Assembly (NCBI GenBank): GCA_964618855.1
Contig: CAZUCD010000099.1
Coordinates: 1-13,996, forward strand
Length of the DNA: 13,996 bases
From: CAZUCD01 sp964618855
GTDB lineage: Bacteria; Sumerlaeota; Sumerlaeia; SLMS01; JANRJK01
Direction of reading: 5' to 3'
Part shown: in pieces, positions 1 through 6,659 of the stretch
Layout: each line of letters opens with the position of its first letter
How positions within the stretch are numbered: position 1 is the stretch's first letter
Position numbers and translations under genes: made by a program
Notes under the pieces: generated by a model
Told to the model about the DNA's origin: nothing
Databases searched by the model: none
The model's input: the letters and a program-made list of their open reading frames with translations, nothing else

Positions 1-1
1 C

Positions 2-886
<885 letters not shown>

Positions 887-898
887 GACGCAAACCCA

Positions 899-934
899 CG
901 GGGCGGGCGGGGCCGCAAGGCGCCTCCCGCCCCG
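899..934 (+). promoter_or_regulatory. GC-rich hairpin in the tuf-rpsJ spacer
   Basis: The 87-nt spacer after tuf holds a perfect 9-bp stem: CGGGGCGGG (899-907) pairs with CCCGCCCCG (926-934). Inside the loop, GCC (912-914) and GGC (919-921) can pair around a GCAA tetraloop. The stem begins 12 nt after the tuf stop. It is followed by TCACTTTCG rather than a T run, so it is not a strong intrinsic terminator. It could be a weak terminator, an attenuator, an RNA processing or stability element, or a protein binding site in front of rpsJ. The pairing is seen directly; any function is inferred. Confidence 0.5.
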
Positions 935-973
935 TCACTTTCGACGCGCCACACCACAGAAGGCAGCAACAGC

Positions 974-1288
974 ATGGCCAGTCAGATCATCCGGATCAAC
1001 CTCCGCTCCTTCGACCAGAGACTGCTCGACTCGTCGGTGCAGTCCATCGTCGAGACGGCGCGCTCCACTGGCGCGACGATCGCGGGGCCGATCCCCCTTC
1101 CGACGCGGATCCAGCGCTACACAGTGCAGCGCTCCCCGCACGGCGACAAGAAATCGCGCGAGCAGTTCGAGATGCGCTCGCACAAGCGACTGGTCGATCT
1201 CATCGATCCGACCCCGAAGACGCTCGACGAGCTCCAGAGCCTGGACCTCCCCGCGGGCGTCCACGTGGAGATCAAGCTGACGAGTTGA
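974..1288 (+). CDS. rpsJ: 30S ribosomal protein S10 (uS10)
   Basis: S10 sits in the head of the small ribosomal subunit and in many bacteria also partners with NusB in transcription antitermination. The 104-residue product has the usual family length (E. coli about 103). It carries the hallmark stretches IVETARSTGA, GPIPLPTR (the long-loop segment) and RSHKRLVDLIDPTPKT, and ends in a beta strand (GVHVEIKL). The ATG at 974 is supported by an AGAAGG Shine-Dalgarno match about 10 nt upstream and by alignment of the N terminus (IIRINLRSFD) with family members. It is the first gene of the S10 group, separated from tuf by a structured 87-nt spacer and from rplC by an unusually long 134-nt structured spacer. 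Nothing in the protein looks aberrant. Confidence 0.98.
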   Translation: MASQIIRINLRSFDQRLLDSSVQSIVETARSTGATIAGPIPLPTRIQRYTVQRSPHGDKKSREQFEMRSHKRLVDLIDPTPKTLDELQSLDLPAGVHVEIKLTS

Positions 1289-1304
1289 TCGCGGCTGCAT
1301 GACT

Positions 1305-1353
1305 CCCGCGCCGCGCCCACGCGCGGTTTACGCGGGGAACCGCCCTCCGGCGG
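1305..1353 (+). promoter_or_regulatory. Two tandem hairpins in the rpsJ-rplC spacer
   Basis: The spacer (1289-1422) contains a compound hairpin: CCCGCG (1305-1310) pairs with CGCGGG (1331-1336), and CCGCGC (1311-1316) pairs with GCGCGG (1321-1326) around loop CCAC. A TTTA bulge lies on the 3' side. Three nucleotides later CCGCC (1340-1344) pairs with GGCGG (1349-1353). A further 5-bp stem CGCAG/CTGCG can form at 1375-1389. There is no T run, so these are not intrinsic terminators. They may be a regulatory or processing element ahead of rplC. High GC makes chance stems common, so function is only a suggestion. Confidence 0.4.
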
Positions 1354-1422
1354 GCATCGCACGGCAACAAACACCGCAGCATGCCTGCGCAGGGCAGAAG
1401 AATTCAGAGGTTTCAGGTCGAA

Positions 1423-2058
1423 ATGGCCATCGGACTCCTTGGCAAGAAAATCGGAATGGGGCAGGTCTTCGACGACAAGGGGACACTCATCCCCGTGACG
1501 TTGATCCAGGCAGGCCCCTGCCCCGTGATCGAAAAGCGCGTGAAAGACCGCGACGGCTACGCAGCCATCCAGCTCGGTTTCGACGACCGGCCGGAGCGCC
1601 TTGCCACCAAGCCGGCACTCGGTCAGTTCAAGAAGGCTGGGGTCTCCCCCAAGCGCTTCATCCGCGAGTTCCGCGGAGAGGACACCCAGACCTACGAGGT
1701 CGGGCAGACCCTCAACGTTGAAGTCTTCAAGGCGGGCGACCACGTCGACGTGACGGGGACGAGCAAGGGCCGCGGCTTCGCCAGCGGCCGCAAGCGCCAC
1801 AAGCTCAAGCCCGGCCCCGAGTCGCACGGCTCGATGTACCACAATCGCCCCGGCTCCAACGGCGGCTCATCCGCCCCGTCCCGCACGTTCCCCGGCCGCA
1901 AGCTCGCCGGGCACATGGGCGACACCCGGGTCACGATCAAGAACCTCGTCATCGTCAAGACCGATGCCGAGCGCAATCTGCTCATGGTCCGCGGCTCCAT
2001 CCCCGGCACCAACACCGGGTATGTGATGATCCGCAAGACCAGCGGCAGGAAGGGCTGA
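1423..2058 (+). CDS. rplC: 50S ribosomal protein L3 (uL3)
   Basis: L3 is an early-assembly protein of the large subunit whose extended loop reaches towards the peptidyl-transferase centre. From ATG 1423 the product is 211 residues (E. coli 209) and starts MAIGLLGKKIGMGQVF, the canonical N terminus. An in-frame ATG at 1381 would add 14 residues with no family counterpart, and CAGAGG at 1405-1410 fits a ribosome binding site for 1423. Other matches are VDVTGTSKGRGF (residues ~108-119), SHGS (134-137), HMGDTRVT (164-171) and DAERNLLMVRGSIPG (181-195). In the loop near residue 150, E. coli has QNQTPG including Gln150, the residue methylated by PrmB. Here the aligned residues are GSSAPS, so that glutamine is absent, as in several other bacterial groups. 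rplD follows 8 nt after the stop. Confidence 0.97.
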   Translation: MAIGLLGKKIGMGQVFDDKGTLIPVTLIQAGPCPVIEKRVKDRDGYAAIQLGFDDRPERLATKPALGQFKKAGVSPKRFIREFRGEDTQTYEVGQTLNVEVFKAGDHVDVTGTSKGRGFASGRKRHKLKPGPESHGSMYHNRPGSNGGSSAPSRTFPGRKLAGHMGDTRVTIKNLVIVKTDAERNLLMVRGSIPGTNTGYVMIRKTSGRKG

Positions 2059-2066
2059 CACTCAAC

Positions 2067-2702
2067 ATGGCCACAGTTTCCATCAAGGGCATCGACGGAT
2101 CCGCAAAGGGGCAGTTCGCGCTCGCCGCGGACGTCTACGAGGCACCGCAGAACCAGGTGCTCGTGCGCGAGGTCCTCAACGCCTACAACCAGAACCAGCG
2201 CCAGGGCACGCACTCGACGAAGACGCGCGCACACGTCTCCGGCGGCGGCAAGAAGCCCTACGCCCAGAAGCACACCGGCAACGCCCGCCAGGGCTCGATC
2301 CGCTCCCCGCAGTTCCGGCACGGCGCGATCATCTTCGGGCCCCTGCCGCGCGACTACCGGGAGAAGATCAACCGGCGCAAGCGCCGCGCGGCCCTCCGCG
2401 CCGTCCTTTCCGCCCGCGTCGCCGAGGGCAACCTCGTCGTCGTCGATTCCCTCGACTTCGCCAAGCCCAACACCAAGACAGTCCTCGCCACGCTCGACAA
2501 GCTCGGCGGCAAGGGACGCGTCCTGGTGGTCACAAAGGGCGTGAACGAAAACCTCGTGCTCGCCACGCGCAACGTCGTCGGGGTGGAGGCGGCCGTCTCC
2601 AACGCCATCTCCGTCAACGACCTGCTCCTGGCCGACACGGTCATCCTCACGGCGGAGGCCGCCGACGACCTCGGCGCCAGCCTCTCCCCGGAGAAGGAGT
2701 AA
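2067..2702 (+). CDS. rplD: 50S ribosomal protein L4 (uL4)
   Basis: L4 is a large-subunit assembly protein whose loop lines the constriction of the nascent-peptide tunnel; in E. coli it also represses its own operon. The 211-residue product shows the family pattern: a divergent N terminus, RQGTHSTKTRAHVSGGGKKP (residues 45-64), the tunnel loop, RSPQFRHGAIIFGP, basic helices, and a C-terminal Rossmann-like part (ENLVLATRNVVGVEA, ADTVILTAEA). In the loop the usual KKPWRQKGTGRAR reads KKPYAQKHTGNAR (residues 62-74). This changes E. coli positions Trp60, Arg61, Gly64 and Arg67 to Tyr, Ala, His and Asn. Asn at position 67 is also found in chlamydial L4 as I recall it. A GGAAGGG match lies in the end of rplC, 13 nt before the ATG. 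A short acidic C-terminal end (SLSPEKE) completes the protein. Confidence 0.97.
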   Translation: MATVSIKGIDGSAKGQFALAADVYEAPQNQVLVREVLNAYNQNQRQGTHSTKTRAHVSGGGKKPYAQKHTGNARQGSIRSPQFRHGAIIFGPLPRDYREKINRRKRRAALRAVLSARVAEGNLVVVDSLDFAKPNTKTVLATLDKLGGKGRVLVVTKGVNENLVLATRNVVGVEAAVSNAISVNDLLLADTVILTAEAADDLGASLSPEKE

Positions 2703-2711
2703 GCACGACCC

Positions 2712-3002
2712 ATGTCACGCTCACCCTACAAGGTCCTCGTCCGCCCCGTCCTGACGGAACGCGCCTACGCCCTGCAGGCCATGGCCGAGCCGCAGTACAT
2801 CTTCGAGGTGCTCCCCGACGCCAACAAGCGCGAGATCCGCACCGCCGTCGAGCAGGCGTTCAACGTCAAGGTCGCGTCGGTCAACACGATCCGCCGCGAG
2901 GGAAAGTCTGGCCGGTTCGGGTTCGCCCGCGTCGGTCGCCGCCCGGAGTCGAAGCAGGCGATCGTCAAGCTCGCCGCCGGGCAGAAGATCGAGTTCTCCT
3001 GA
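2712..3002 (+). CDS. rplW: 50S ribosomal protein L23 (uL23)
   Basis: L23 binds domain III of 23S rRNA at the tunnel exit and is a docking site for trigger factor and the signal recognition particle in bacteria. The 96-residue product has family length (about 95-100). It opens with LVRPVLTERAY (residues 9-19), the standard RPxxTEK-like motif with Arg in place of Lys. It continues with YIFEVLPDANKREIRTAVEQ, FNVKVASVNTI, and a basic loop GKSGRFGFARVGRRPESKQA. The ATG at 2712 has GGAGAAGGAG at 2690-2699 overlapping the end of rplD, a strong ribosome binding site. The gene is 9 nt from rplD and 37 nt from rplB. No anomaly is visible in the core residues. Confidence 0.97.
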   Translation: MSRSPYKVLVRPVLTERAYALQAMAEPQYIFEVLPDANKREIRTAVEQAFNVKVASVNTIRREGKSGRFGFARVGRRPESKQAIVKLAAGQKIEFS

Positions 3003-3008
3003 GAAAGG

Positions 3009-3032
3009 ATGAAGCGGTCCCCGCGACCCTAA
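3009..3032 (+). other. Possible 7-codon leader frame before rplB
   Basis: The rplW-rplB spacer contains ATG AAG CGG TCC CCG CGA CCC TAA, coding for MKRSPRP, preceded immediately by GAGAAAGG. It ends 7 nt before the rplB ATG, and rplB itself has no purine-rich ribosome binding site in the usual place (ACCAACC precedes its ATG). A short leader translated ahead of rplB, or simply a distant ribosome binding site for rplB, are both possible. The purine run abuts the ATG, which is closer than normal spacing, so translation is doubtful. Confidence 0.15.
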
Positions 3033-3039
3033 ACCAACC

Positions 3040-3867
3040 ATGCCCGTAAAGAAATTCCGCCCCTACACCAAGGCCCGCCGCACCATGACGGTCCTGGACT
3101 TCTCCGAGATCACCACGGACAAGCCCTGCAAGGCCCTCATTGCCCGCAAGAAGGAGAATGCCGGCCACAACAACCACGGCCGCATCACCTCCCGCTTCCG
3201 CGAGGCAGGCCACAAGAAGTTCTACCGCATCATCGACTTCCGCCGCGACAAGGACGGAATCCCGGGCAAGGTCGCCACGATCGAGTACGACCCCAACCGC
3301 ACGGCCAACATCGCGCTCATCAACTACGCCGACGGGGAGAAGCGCTACATCATCGCCCCCAAGGGCCTGCATGTCGGCCAGACGATCATGAGCGGCCCCG
3401 ACGCCGACGTGCGCCTCGGCAACACGCTCCCGCTGTCGGCGATCCCTGTCGGCACGGTCGTCCACAACGTGGAGCTGTACCCCGGCCGCGGCGGCCAGCT
3501 CGCGCGCAGCGCCGGCCTGGGCGTCACGCTCCTCGCCCGCGAGGGCGACTACGCCACCCTGCGCCTTCCCTCCGGGGAAATGCGCCTGGTGCGCGTGACG
3601 TGCCGCGCGACGATCGGCGAAGTCGGCAACGCCGACCACGCCAACGTCGTCATCGGCAAGGCGGGCCGCTCGCGCTGGCTCGGCAAGCGCCCACACAACC
3701 GCGGCACCTCGATGAACCCGATCGACCACCCCCACGGCGGCGGACAGGGCAAGACCGCCGGTGGGCGCCACTCCTGCTCCCCCTGGGGCAAGCTCTCCAA
3801 GGGCGGCAAGACGCGCGACCCCCGCAAGCCCACCACCCGCTTCATCATCAAGCGCCGGACCAAGTAA
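3040..3867 (+). CDS. rplB: 50S ribosomal protein L2 (uL2)
   Basis: L2 is required for subunit association and for the structure of the peptidyl-transferase centre. The product is 275 residues, the expected length. It shows the N-terminal basic part, the OB-like RNA-binding region (HGRITSRFREAGHKKFYR, then IEYDPNRTANIALINY and GRGGQLARSAG), and the C-terminal SH3-like and loop region with NPIDHPHGGGQG. His230 and His232 belong to this motif, whose second histidine corresponds to the catalytically discussed His229 of E. coli. After it, the usual HPVSPWG appears as HSCSPWG (a Cys replaces Val), followed by GGKTRDPRKPTTRFIIKRR, a typical basic tail. The ATG at 3040 lacks an obvious close Shine-Dalgarno sequence, but conserved MPVKKFRPYTKARR begins exactly there. 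rpsS follows after 18 nt. Confidence 0.98.
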   Translation: MPVKKFRPYTKARRTMTVLDFSEITTDKPCKALIARKKENAGHNNHGRITSRFREAGHKKFYRIIDFRRDKDGIPGKVATIEYDPNRTANIALINYADGEKRYIIAPKGLHVGQTIMSGPDADVRLGNTLPLSAIPVGTVVHNVELYPGRGGQLARSAGLGVTLLAREGDYATLRLPSGEMRLVRVTCRATIGEVGNADHANVVIGKAGRSRWLGKRPHNRGTSMNPIDHPHGGGQGKTAGGRHSCSPWGKLSKGGKTRDPRKPTTRFIIKRRTK

Positions 3868-3885
3868 AGAGGACCACGAACCCAC

Positions 3886-4167
3886 ATGGCTCGCTCACTG
3901 AAGAAAGGCCCGTTCGTTGACGGCCACCTCGCCGAGAAGGTGGAGAAGCTGAACGCGTCCAACGAAAAGCGCGTGATCAAGACCTGGTCGCGCCGCTCCA
4001 TGGTCACCCCCGACATGCTCGGGCACACGCTCGCGGTCCACAACGGCAAGGGCTTCGTCCCCGTGTTCATCACCGAGAACATGGTCGGGCACAAGCTCGG
4101 CGAATTCGCGCCGACGCGCACGTTCCGCGCGCACGGCGGCAAGACGGCCAAGGCCGTCAAGAAGTGA
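3886..4167 (+). CDS. rpsS: 30S ribosomal protein S19 (uS19)
   Basis: S19 lies in the head of the small subunit near the A-site tRNA and contacts L5 across the subunit interface. The 93-residue product has family length (E. coli 92). It contains nearly invariant stretches: ARSLKKGPFVD at the N terminus, KTWSRRSMVTPDMLGHTLAVHNGK in the middle (residues ~30-53), and then FVPVFITENMVGHKLGEFAPTR and the basic C terminus. AGAGGA at 3868-3873 precedes the ATG by 12 nt, right after the rplB stop. rplV follows with a 14-nt gap. There is nothing unusual; identification is secure. Confidence 0.98.
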   Translation: MARSLKKGPFVDGHLAEKVEKLNASNEKRVIKTWSRRSMVTPDMLGHTLAVHNGKGFVPVFITENMVGHKLGEFAPTRTFRAHGGKTAKAVKK

Positions 4168-4181
4168 GAGGATCACAGGAA

Positions 4182-4559
4182 ATGGCCAAGCGATACTCGC
4201 AGGACACCACAAACGACGGCCGCCCCATCGTGGCGAGCTGCACCGTGCGCAACTCGATCGTCGCGCCGCGCAAGGTCAAGATCGTCGCCGATCTTGTCCG
4301 CGGCAAGACCGTCGGCCACGCACTCGAAATCCTCCGCCACACGCACAAGCCCTCCGGGCAGCCCGTCGTGGAGAAGGCGATCCGCAGCGCCATGGCCAAC
4401 GCCCAGCGCACGATCCCCGACCCGCTCTCCCTTGTCGTCGGCGAGGTCGCCGTCGAAACCGGGCGCATCGAGTACCGCCGCAGCTACGCACCCCGTGGCC
4501 GCGCAGTACCCATCCGCAAGCGCCGCAGCCACCTCCACATCCGCCTCACCGAGAACTAA
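4182..4559 (+). CDS. rplV: 50S ribosomal protein L22 (uL22)
   Basis: L22 binds 23S rRNA and sends a long beta-hairpin into the peptide tunnel, forming the constriction with L4. From ATG 4182 it has 125 residues, about 15 more than E. coli L22, because of a polar N-terminal addition (KRYSQDTTNDGRPIV). An in-frame GTG at 4164 overlapping the rpsS stop is possible, but GAGAGGA at 4166-4172 fits the 4182 start. The core matches the family: VAPRKVKIVADLVRGKTV (residues 27-44), AIRSAMANAQ (66-75) and the end RKRRSHLHIRL. The hairpin tip differs. An ungapped alignment puts EYRRSYAPRGRA (97-108) against E. coli MKRIMPRAKGRA (82-93), so Pro87-Arg88-Ala89 become Tyr-Ala-Pro. rpsC starts 10 nt after the stop. 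Confidence 0.96.
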   Translation: MAKRYSQDTTNDGRPIVASCTVRNSIVAPRKVKIVADLVRGKTVGHALEILRHTHKPSGQPVVEKAIRSAMANAQRTIPDPLSLVVGEVAVETGRIEYRRSYAPRGRAVPIRKRRSHLHIRLTEN

Positions 4560-4569
4560 GGAGACACAC

Positions 4570-5211
4570 GTGGGCCAGAAATCCCATCCGACCGGTCTGC
4601 GCCTCGGCTACATCAAGGACTGGCAGTCCCGTTGGTTCACGCCAAAGGGCTACGATGCGATGCTCCACGAGGACATCCGCATCCGCCGGTACATCAAGAA
4701 CCGGTTTGTGAAGGCCGGCGTCGCCAAGGTGGAGATGGAGCGCGACTCCAAGCGCCTCAAGATCACCATCCACACGGCCCGCCCCGGCATCGTGATTGGC
4801 AAGAAGGGCGCCGAGATCGAGGACCTCCGCCGCCAGCTCGAGGCGATGACCTCCAAGCAGATCATCATCAACATCGAGGAAATCAAGCGCCCGGACACCG
4901 TGGCCCAGCTCGTCGCCGAGAACGTCGCCGGCCAGCTCGAGCGCCGCATCAGCTTCCGCCGCGCCATGAAGAAGACCGTCCAGAGCTGCATGAAGGCCGG
5001 CTGCCTCGGCATCAAGATCATGTGCGCCGGCCGCCTTGGCGGCGCCGAAATGTCCCGCACGGAGTGGTACCGCGAAGGCCGCGTACCCCTCCACACACTG
5101 CGCGCGGACATCGACTACGGCCTCGCCGAGGCGAAGACCAAGTACGGCCAGATCGGCGTCAAGGTCCACATCTTCCGCGGCGAGATCTTCAACAAGGAGA
5201 AGAAGGCCTAA
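4570..5211 (+). CDS. rpsC: 30S ribosomal protein S3 (uS3)
   Basis: S3 forms part of the mRNA entry tunnel on the small subunit and contributes to mRNA unwinding. The GTG start at 4570 gives MGQKSHPTGLRLG, the canonical N terminus, and the rplV stop region TAAGGAGA supplies the ribosome binding site. The protein is 213 residues, shorter than E. coli's 233 because it lacks the long basic C-terminal tail. The type-2 KH domain contains GIVIGKKGAEI (residues 73-83, GKKG loop). Arg130-Arg131 and Lys134-Lys135 (SFRRAMKK) match the entry-site basic residues of the family. The C-terminal domain has AGRLGGAEMSRTEWYREG and PLHTLRADIDYG. Three cysteines cluster at 140, 145 and 152, where many homologues have Ala or Ser; this may be neutral. 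Identification is secure. Confidence 0.97.
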   Translation: MGQKSHPTGLRLGYIKDWQSRWFTPKGYDAMLHEDIRIRRYIKNRFVKAGVAKVEMERDSKRLKITIHTARPGIVIGKKGAEIEDLRRQLEAMTSKQIIINIEEIKRPDTVAQLVAENVAGQLERRISFRRAMKKTVQSCMKAGCLGIKIMCAGRLGGAEMSRTEWYREGRVPLHTLRADIDYGLAEAKTKYGQIGVKVHIFRGEIFNKEKKA

Positions 5212-5268
5212 AGGGAACCCCCGCCCGGCATCAGGACGCCAGGCGACCCCCGCTCCGCCCCAACGACC

Positions 5269-5727
5269 ATGCTATCACCGAAACGCGTCAAGCACCGCAA
5301 GCAGCAGAAGGGAAAGAGGCGCGGAAAGGCCTACCGCGGCAGCGACTTCACGTTCGGAACCTTCGGGATCCGCGCGATGGAGGTCGGCTGGGTCTCCAAC
5401 CGGGAGATCGAGGCCGCGCGCATCGCCATCCAGCGCCACGTCAAGCGCGGCGGCAAGCTCTGGATCAACATCTTCCCGGACAAGCCCCTCACGGTTAAGC
5501 CCCTCGAAACGCGCATGGGTTCCGGCAAGGGCAACCCGGAGCACTGGGTCGCCGTCGTGCGCCCCGGCCGGATCATGTTCGAGCTCGAGGGCGTCCCCTT
5601 CGACCTCGCCAAGGAAGCCATGGAGCGCGCCATCCACAAGCTCAGCATCAAGTGCAAGTTCGTCGTCCGCGAGGACGCCGTCCTTGCGGCCGCCCCCGGC
5701 GCGGCCACAGCCCAGGCCGCGGAGTAA
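5269..5727 (+). CDS. rplP: 50S ribosomal protein L16 (uL16)
   Basis: L16 sits beside the A-site tRNA elbow and helps organise the peptidyl-transferase and 5S rRNA region. The 152-residue product carries the conserved LSPKRVKHRKQQKG start, YRGSDFTFGTFGIRA, PDKPLTVKPLETRMGSGKGN and EHWVAVVRPGRIMFE. Arg82 in RMGSGKGN aligns with E. coli Arg81, the arginine hydroxylated there by YcfD. It is about 16 residues longer than E. coli L16, owing to an alanine-rich C-terminal tail (residues ~139-152). The ATG at 5269 matches the family N terminus, yet no Shine-Dalgarno sequence is visible within 20 nt upstream, and the rpsC-rplP gap is 57 nt of C-rich sequence. Translation may rely on coupling from rpsC or on an unstructured leader. 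rpmC follows after 9 nt. Confidence 0.97.
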   Translation: MLSPKRVKHRKQQKGKRRGKAYRGSDFTFGTFGIRAMEVGWVSNREIEAARIAIQRHVKRGGKLWINIFPDKPLTVKPLETRMGSGKGNPEHWVAVVRPGRIMFELEGVPFDLAKEAMERAIHKLSIKCKFVVREDAVLAAAPGAATAQAAE

Positions 5728-5736
5728 CCAGGAACC

Positions 5737-5961
5737 ATGTCCACCGTCCTAGACGCCAAGAAGTTGCGCTCCCTCACGGACGAGGAGCTGCGCCTGCGGG
5801 CCGCGGAGATCCTCCGCGACCTCTTCCAGATGCGCATCAAGTCCGCGACCAAGGAACTCGTGCAGTCGCACCACATCCGCGCCAAGCGGCGCGAGTACGC
5901 GCGGCTCATGACCGTCCTCGGCCAGCGCCGCCGCGAAGCAGCCAAGAAGGAGAAGTCCTGA
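5737..5961 (+). CDS. rpmC: 50S ribosomal protein L29 (uL29)
   Basis: L29 is a small two-helix protein at the tunnel exit, next to L23, where nascent chains and targeting factors dock. The 74-residue product has the family's antiparallel helical pattern: KKLRSLTDEELRLRAAEILR, then LFQMRIKSATKELVQSHHIRA (family FxLRxQxATGQLxxxxxIRxxRR) and a basic helix KRREYARLMTVLGQRR ending EAAKKEKS. The ATG at 5737 follows the rplP stop by 9 nt, with purine-rich GGAG/AGGA elements around 5721-5733. rpsQ begins only 2 nt after the TGA, so translation of the two is probably coupled. It is slightly longer than the 63-residue E. coli protein at both ends. Confidence 0.95.
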   Translation: MSTVLDAKKLRSLTDEELRLRAAEILRDLFQMRIKSATKELVQSHHIRAKRREYARLMTVLGQRRREAAKKEKS

Positions 5962-5963
5962 AC

Positions 5964-6242
5964 ATGGCCACCGCCACCACCCCCGCGGGCCGCAAGAGCG
6001 CCAAGACGCGCGTCGGCAAGGTCACCAGCGCCAAGATGGAGAAGACCATCGTCGTCTCCTTCGACCGCCTCGTGAAGCACCCGCTCTACAAGAAGTACAT
6101 CAAGCGCACCAAGAAGTACTACGCCCACGACGGGCGCAGCGAGGCCAAGGAAGGGGACACCGTCGAGATCGCCGAGTGCACCCGTCCGCTCAGCAAGAGC
6201 AAGCGCTGGCGCCTCGTCCGCATCATCGAGCGGGCCAAGTAG
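5964..6242 (+). CDS. rpsQ: 30S ribosomal protein S17 (uS17)
   Basis: S17 is a primary 16S rRNA binder of the small-subunit body with an OB fold. From ATG 5964 the protein has 92 residues: an Ala/Thr/basic N-terminal segment (MATATTPAGRKSAKT), then the conserved RVGKVTSAKMEKTIVVSFDR, HPLYKKYIKRTKKYYAHD, EGDTVEIAECTRPLSKSKRW and RLVRIIERAK. An open frame extends far upstream, but the family sequence begins near this ATG. AAGGAG at 5947-5952, in the end of rpmC, lies 11 nt before it. The 2-nt gap to rpmC suggests coupled translation. A 46-nt spacer separates it from rplN, the traditional joint between the S10 and spc groups. No promoter is recognisable in that spacer. Confidence 0.97.
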   Translation: MATATTPAGRKSAKTRVGKVTSAKMEKTIVVSFDRLVKHPLYKKYIKRTKKYYAHDGRSEAKEGDTVEIAECTRPLSKSKRWRLVRIIERAK

Positions 6243-6288
6243 CCAACCCGGCCCGAACGGCAACAGAAAGAGCGAGGAACAACCAGCC

Positions 6289-6657
6289 ATGATCCAGGAA
6301 TACACCGTCCTCCAGGTCGCCGACAACTCCGGCGCCAAGACGATCCGCTGCTTCAAGGTCCTTGGCGGCACCCGCCGCCGCTACGCGAGCATCGGCGACA
6401 TCATCGTCGCCTCCGTCCGCGACGCAGACCCCCAGGGCCAGGTCAAGAAGGGCACCGTCGTCCGCGCCGTCATCGTCCGCACCCGCAAGGAAGTCGGCCG
6501 CCCCGACGGCAGCTTCATACGCTTCGACGACAACGCCGCCGTCATCATCAACAAGGACCGCGAACCCGTCGGCACCCGCATCTTCGGCGCCGTCGGCCGC
6601 GAACTCCGCGCGAAGAAGTACATGAAGATCATCTCCCTCGCGCCCGAGGTCATCTGA
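6289..6657 (+). CDS. rplN: 50S ribosomal protein L14 (uL14)
   Basis: L14 lies at the subunit interface of the large subunit and contacts 16S rRNA and L19; it is also the docking site of the silencing factor RsfS in many bacteria. The 122-residue product has exactly the usual length. Its whole sequence fits the family: MIQEYTVLQVADNSGAK at the start, IRCFKVLGGTRRRYASIGD, VKKGTVVRAVIVRTRKEVGR, IRFDDNAAVIIN, and GTRIFGAVGRELR followed by SLAPEVI at the end. GAGGA at 6274-6278 gives a 10-nt spacing to the ATG. rplX begins 2 nt after its stop. Confidence 0.98.
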   Translation: MIQEYTVLQVADNSGAKTIRCFKVLGGTRRRYASIGDIIVASVRDADPQGQVKKGTVVRAVIVRTRKEVGRPDGSFIRFDDNAAVIINKDREPVGTRIFGAVGRELRAKKYMKIISLAPEVI

Positions 6658-6659
6658 AC

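Noticed and set aside
899..940. tuf-rpsJ hairpin as an intrinsic terminator
   Set aside because: Only three T's in a row (CACTTTCG) follow the stem, too few for a confident call.
1381..1422. Upstream in-frame ATG of rplC
   Set aside because: It would add 14 residues absent from L3 proteins; the canonical MAIGLLGKKIGM begins at 1423 with a purine-rich site upstream.
1299..1721. Plus-strand open frame beginning in the rpsJ-rplC spacer
   Set aside because: Most of it overlaps rplC in another frame, it has no family resemblance, and it lacks a ribosome binding site.
4294..4569. Upstream extension of the rpsC frame into rplV
   Set aside because: The extension is rplV read in another frame; GTG 4570 with GGAGA upstream gives the canonical S3 N terminus.
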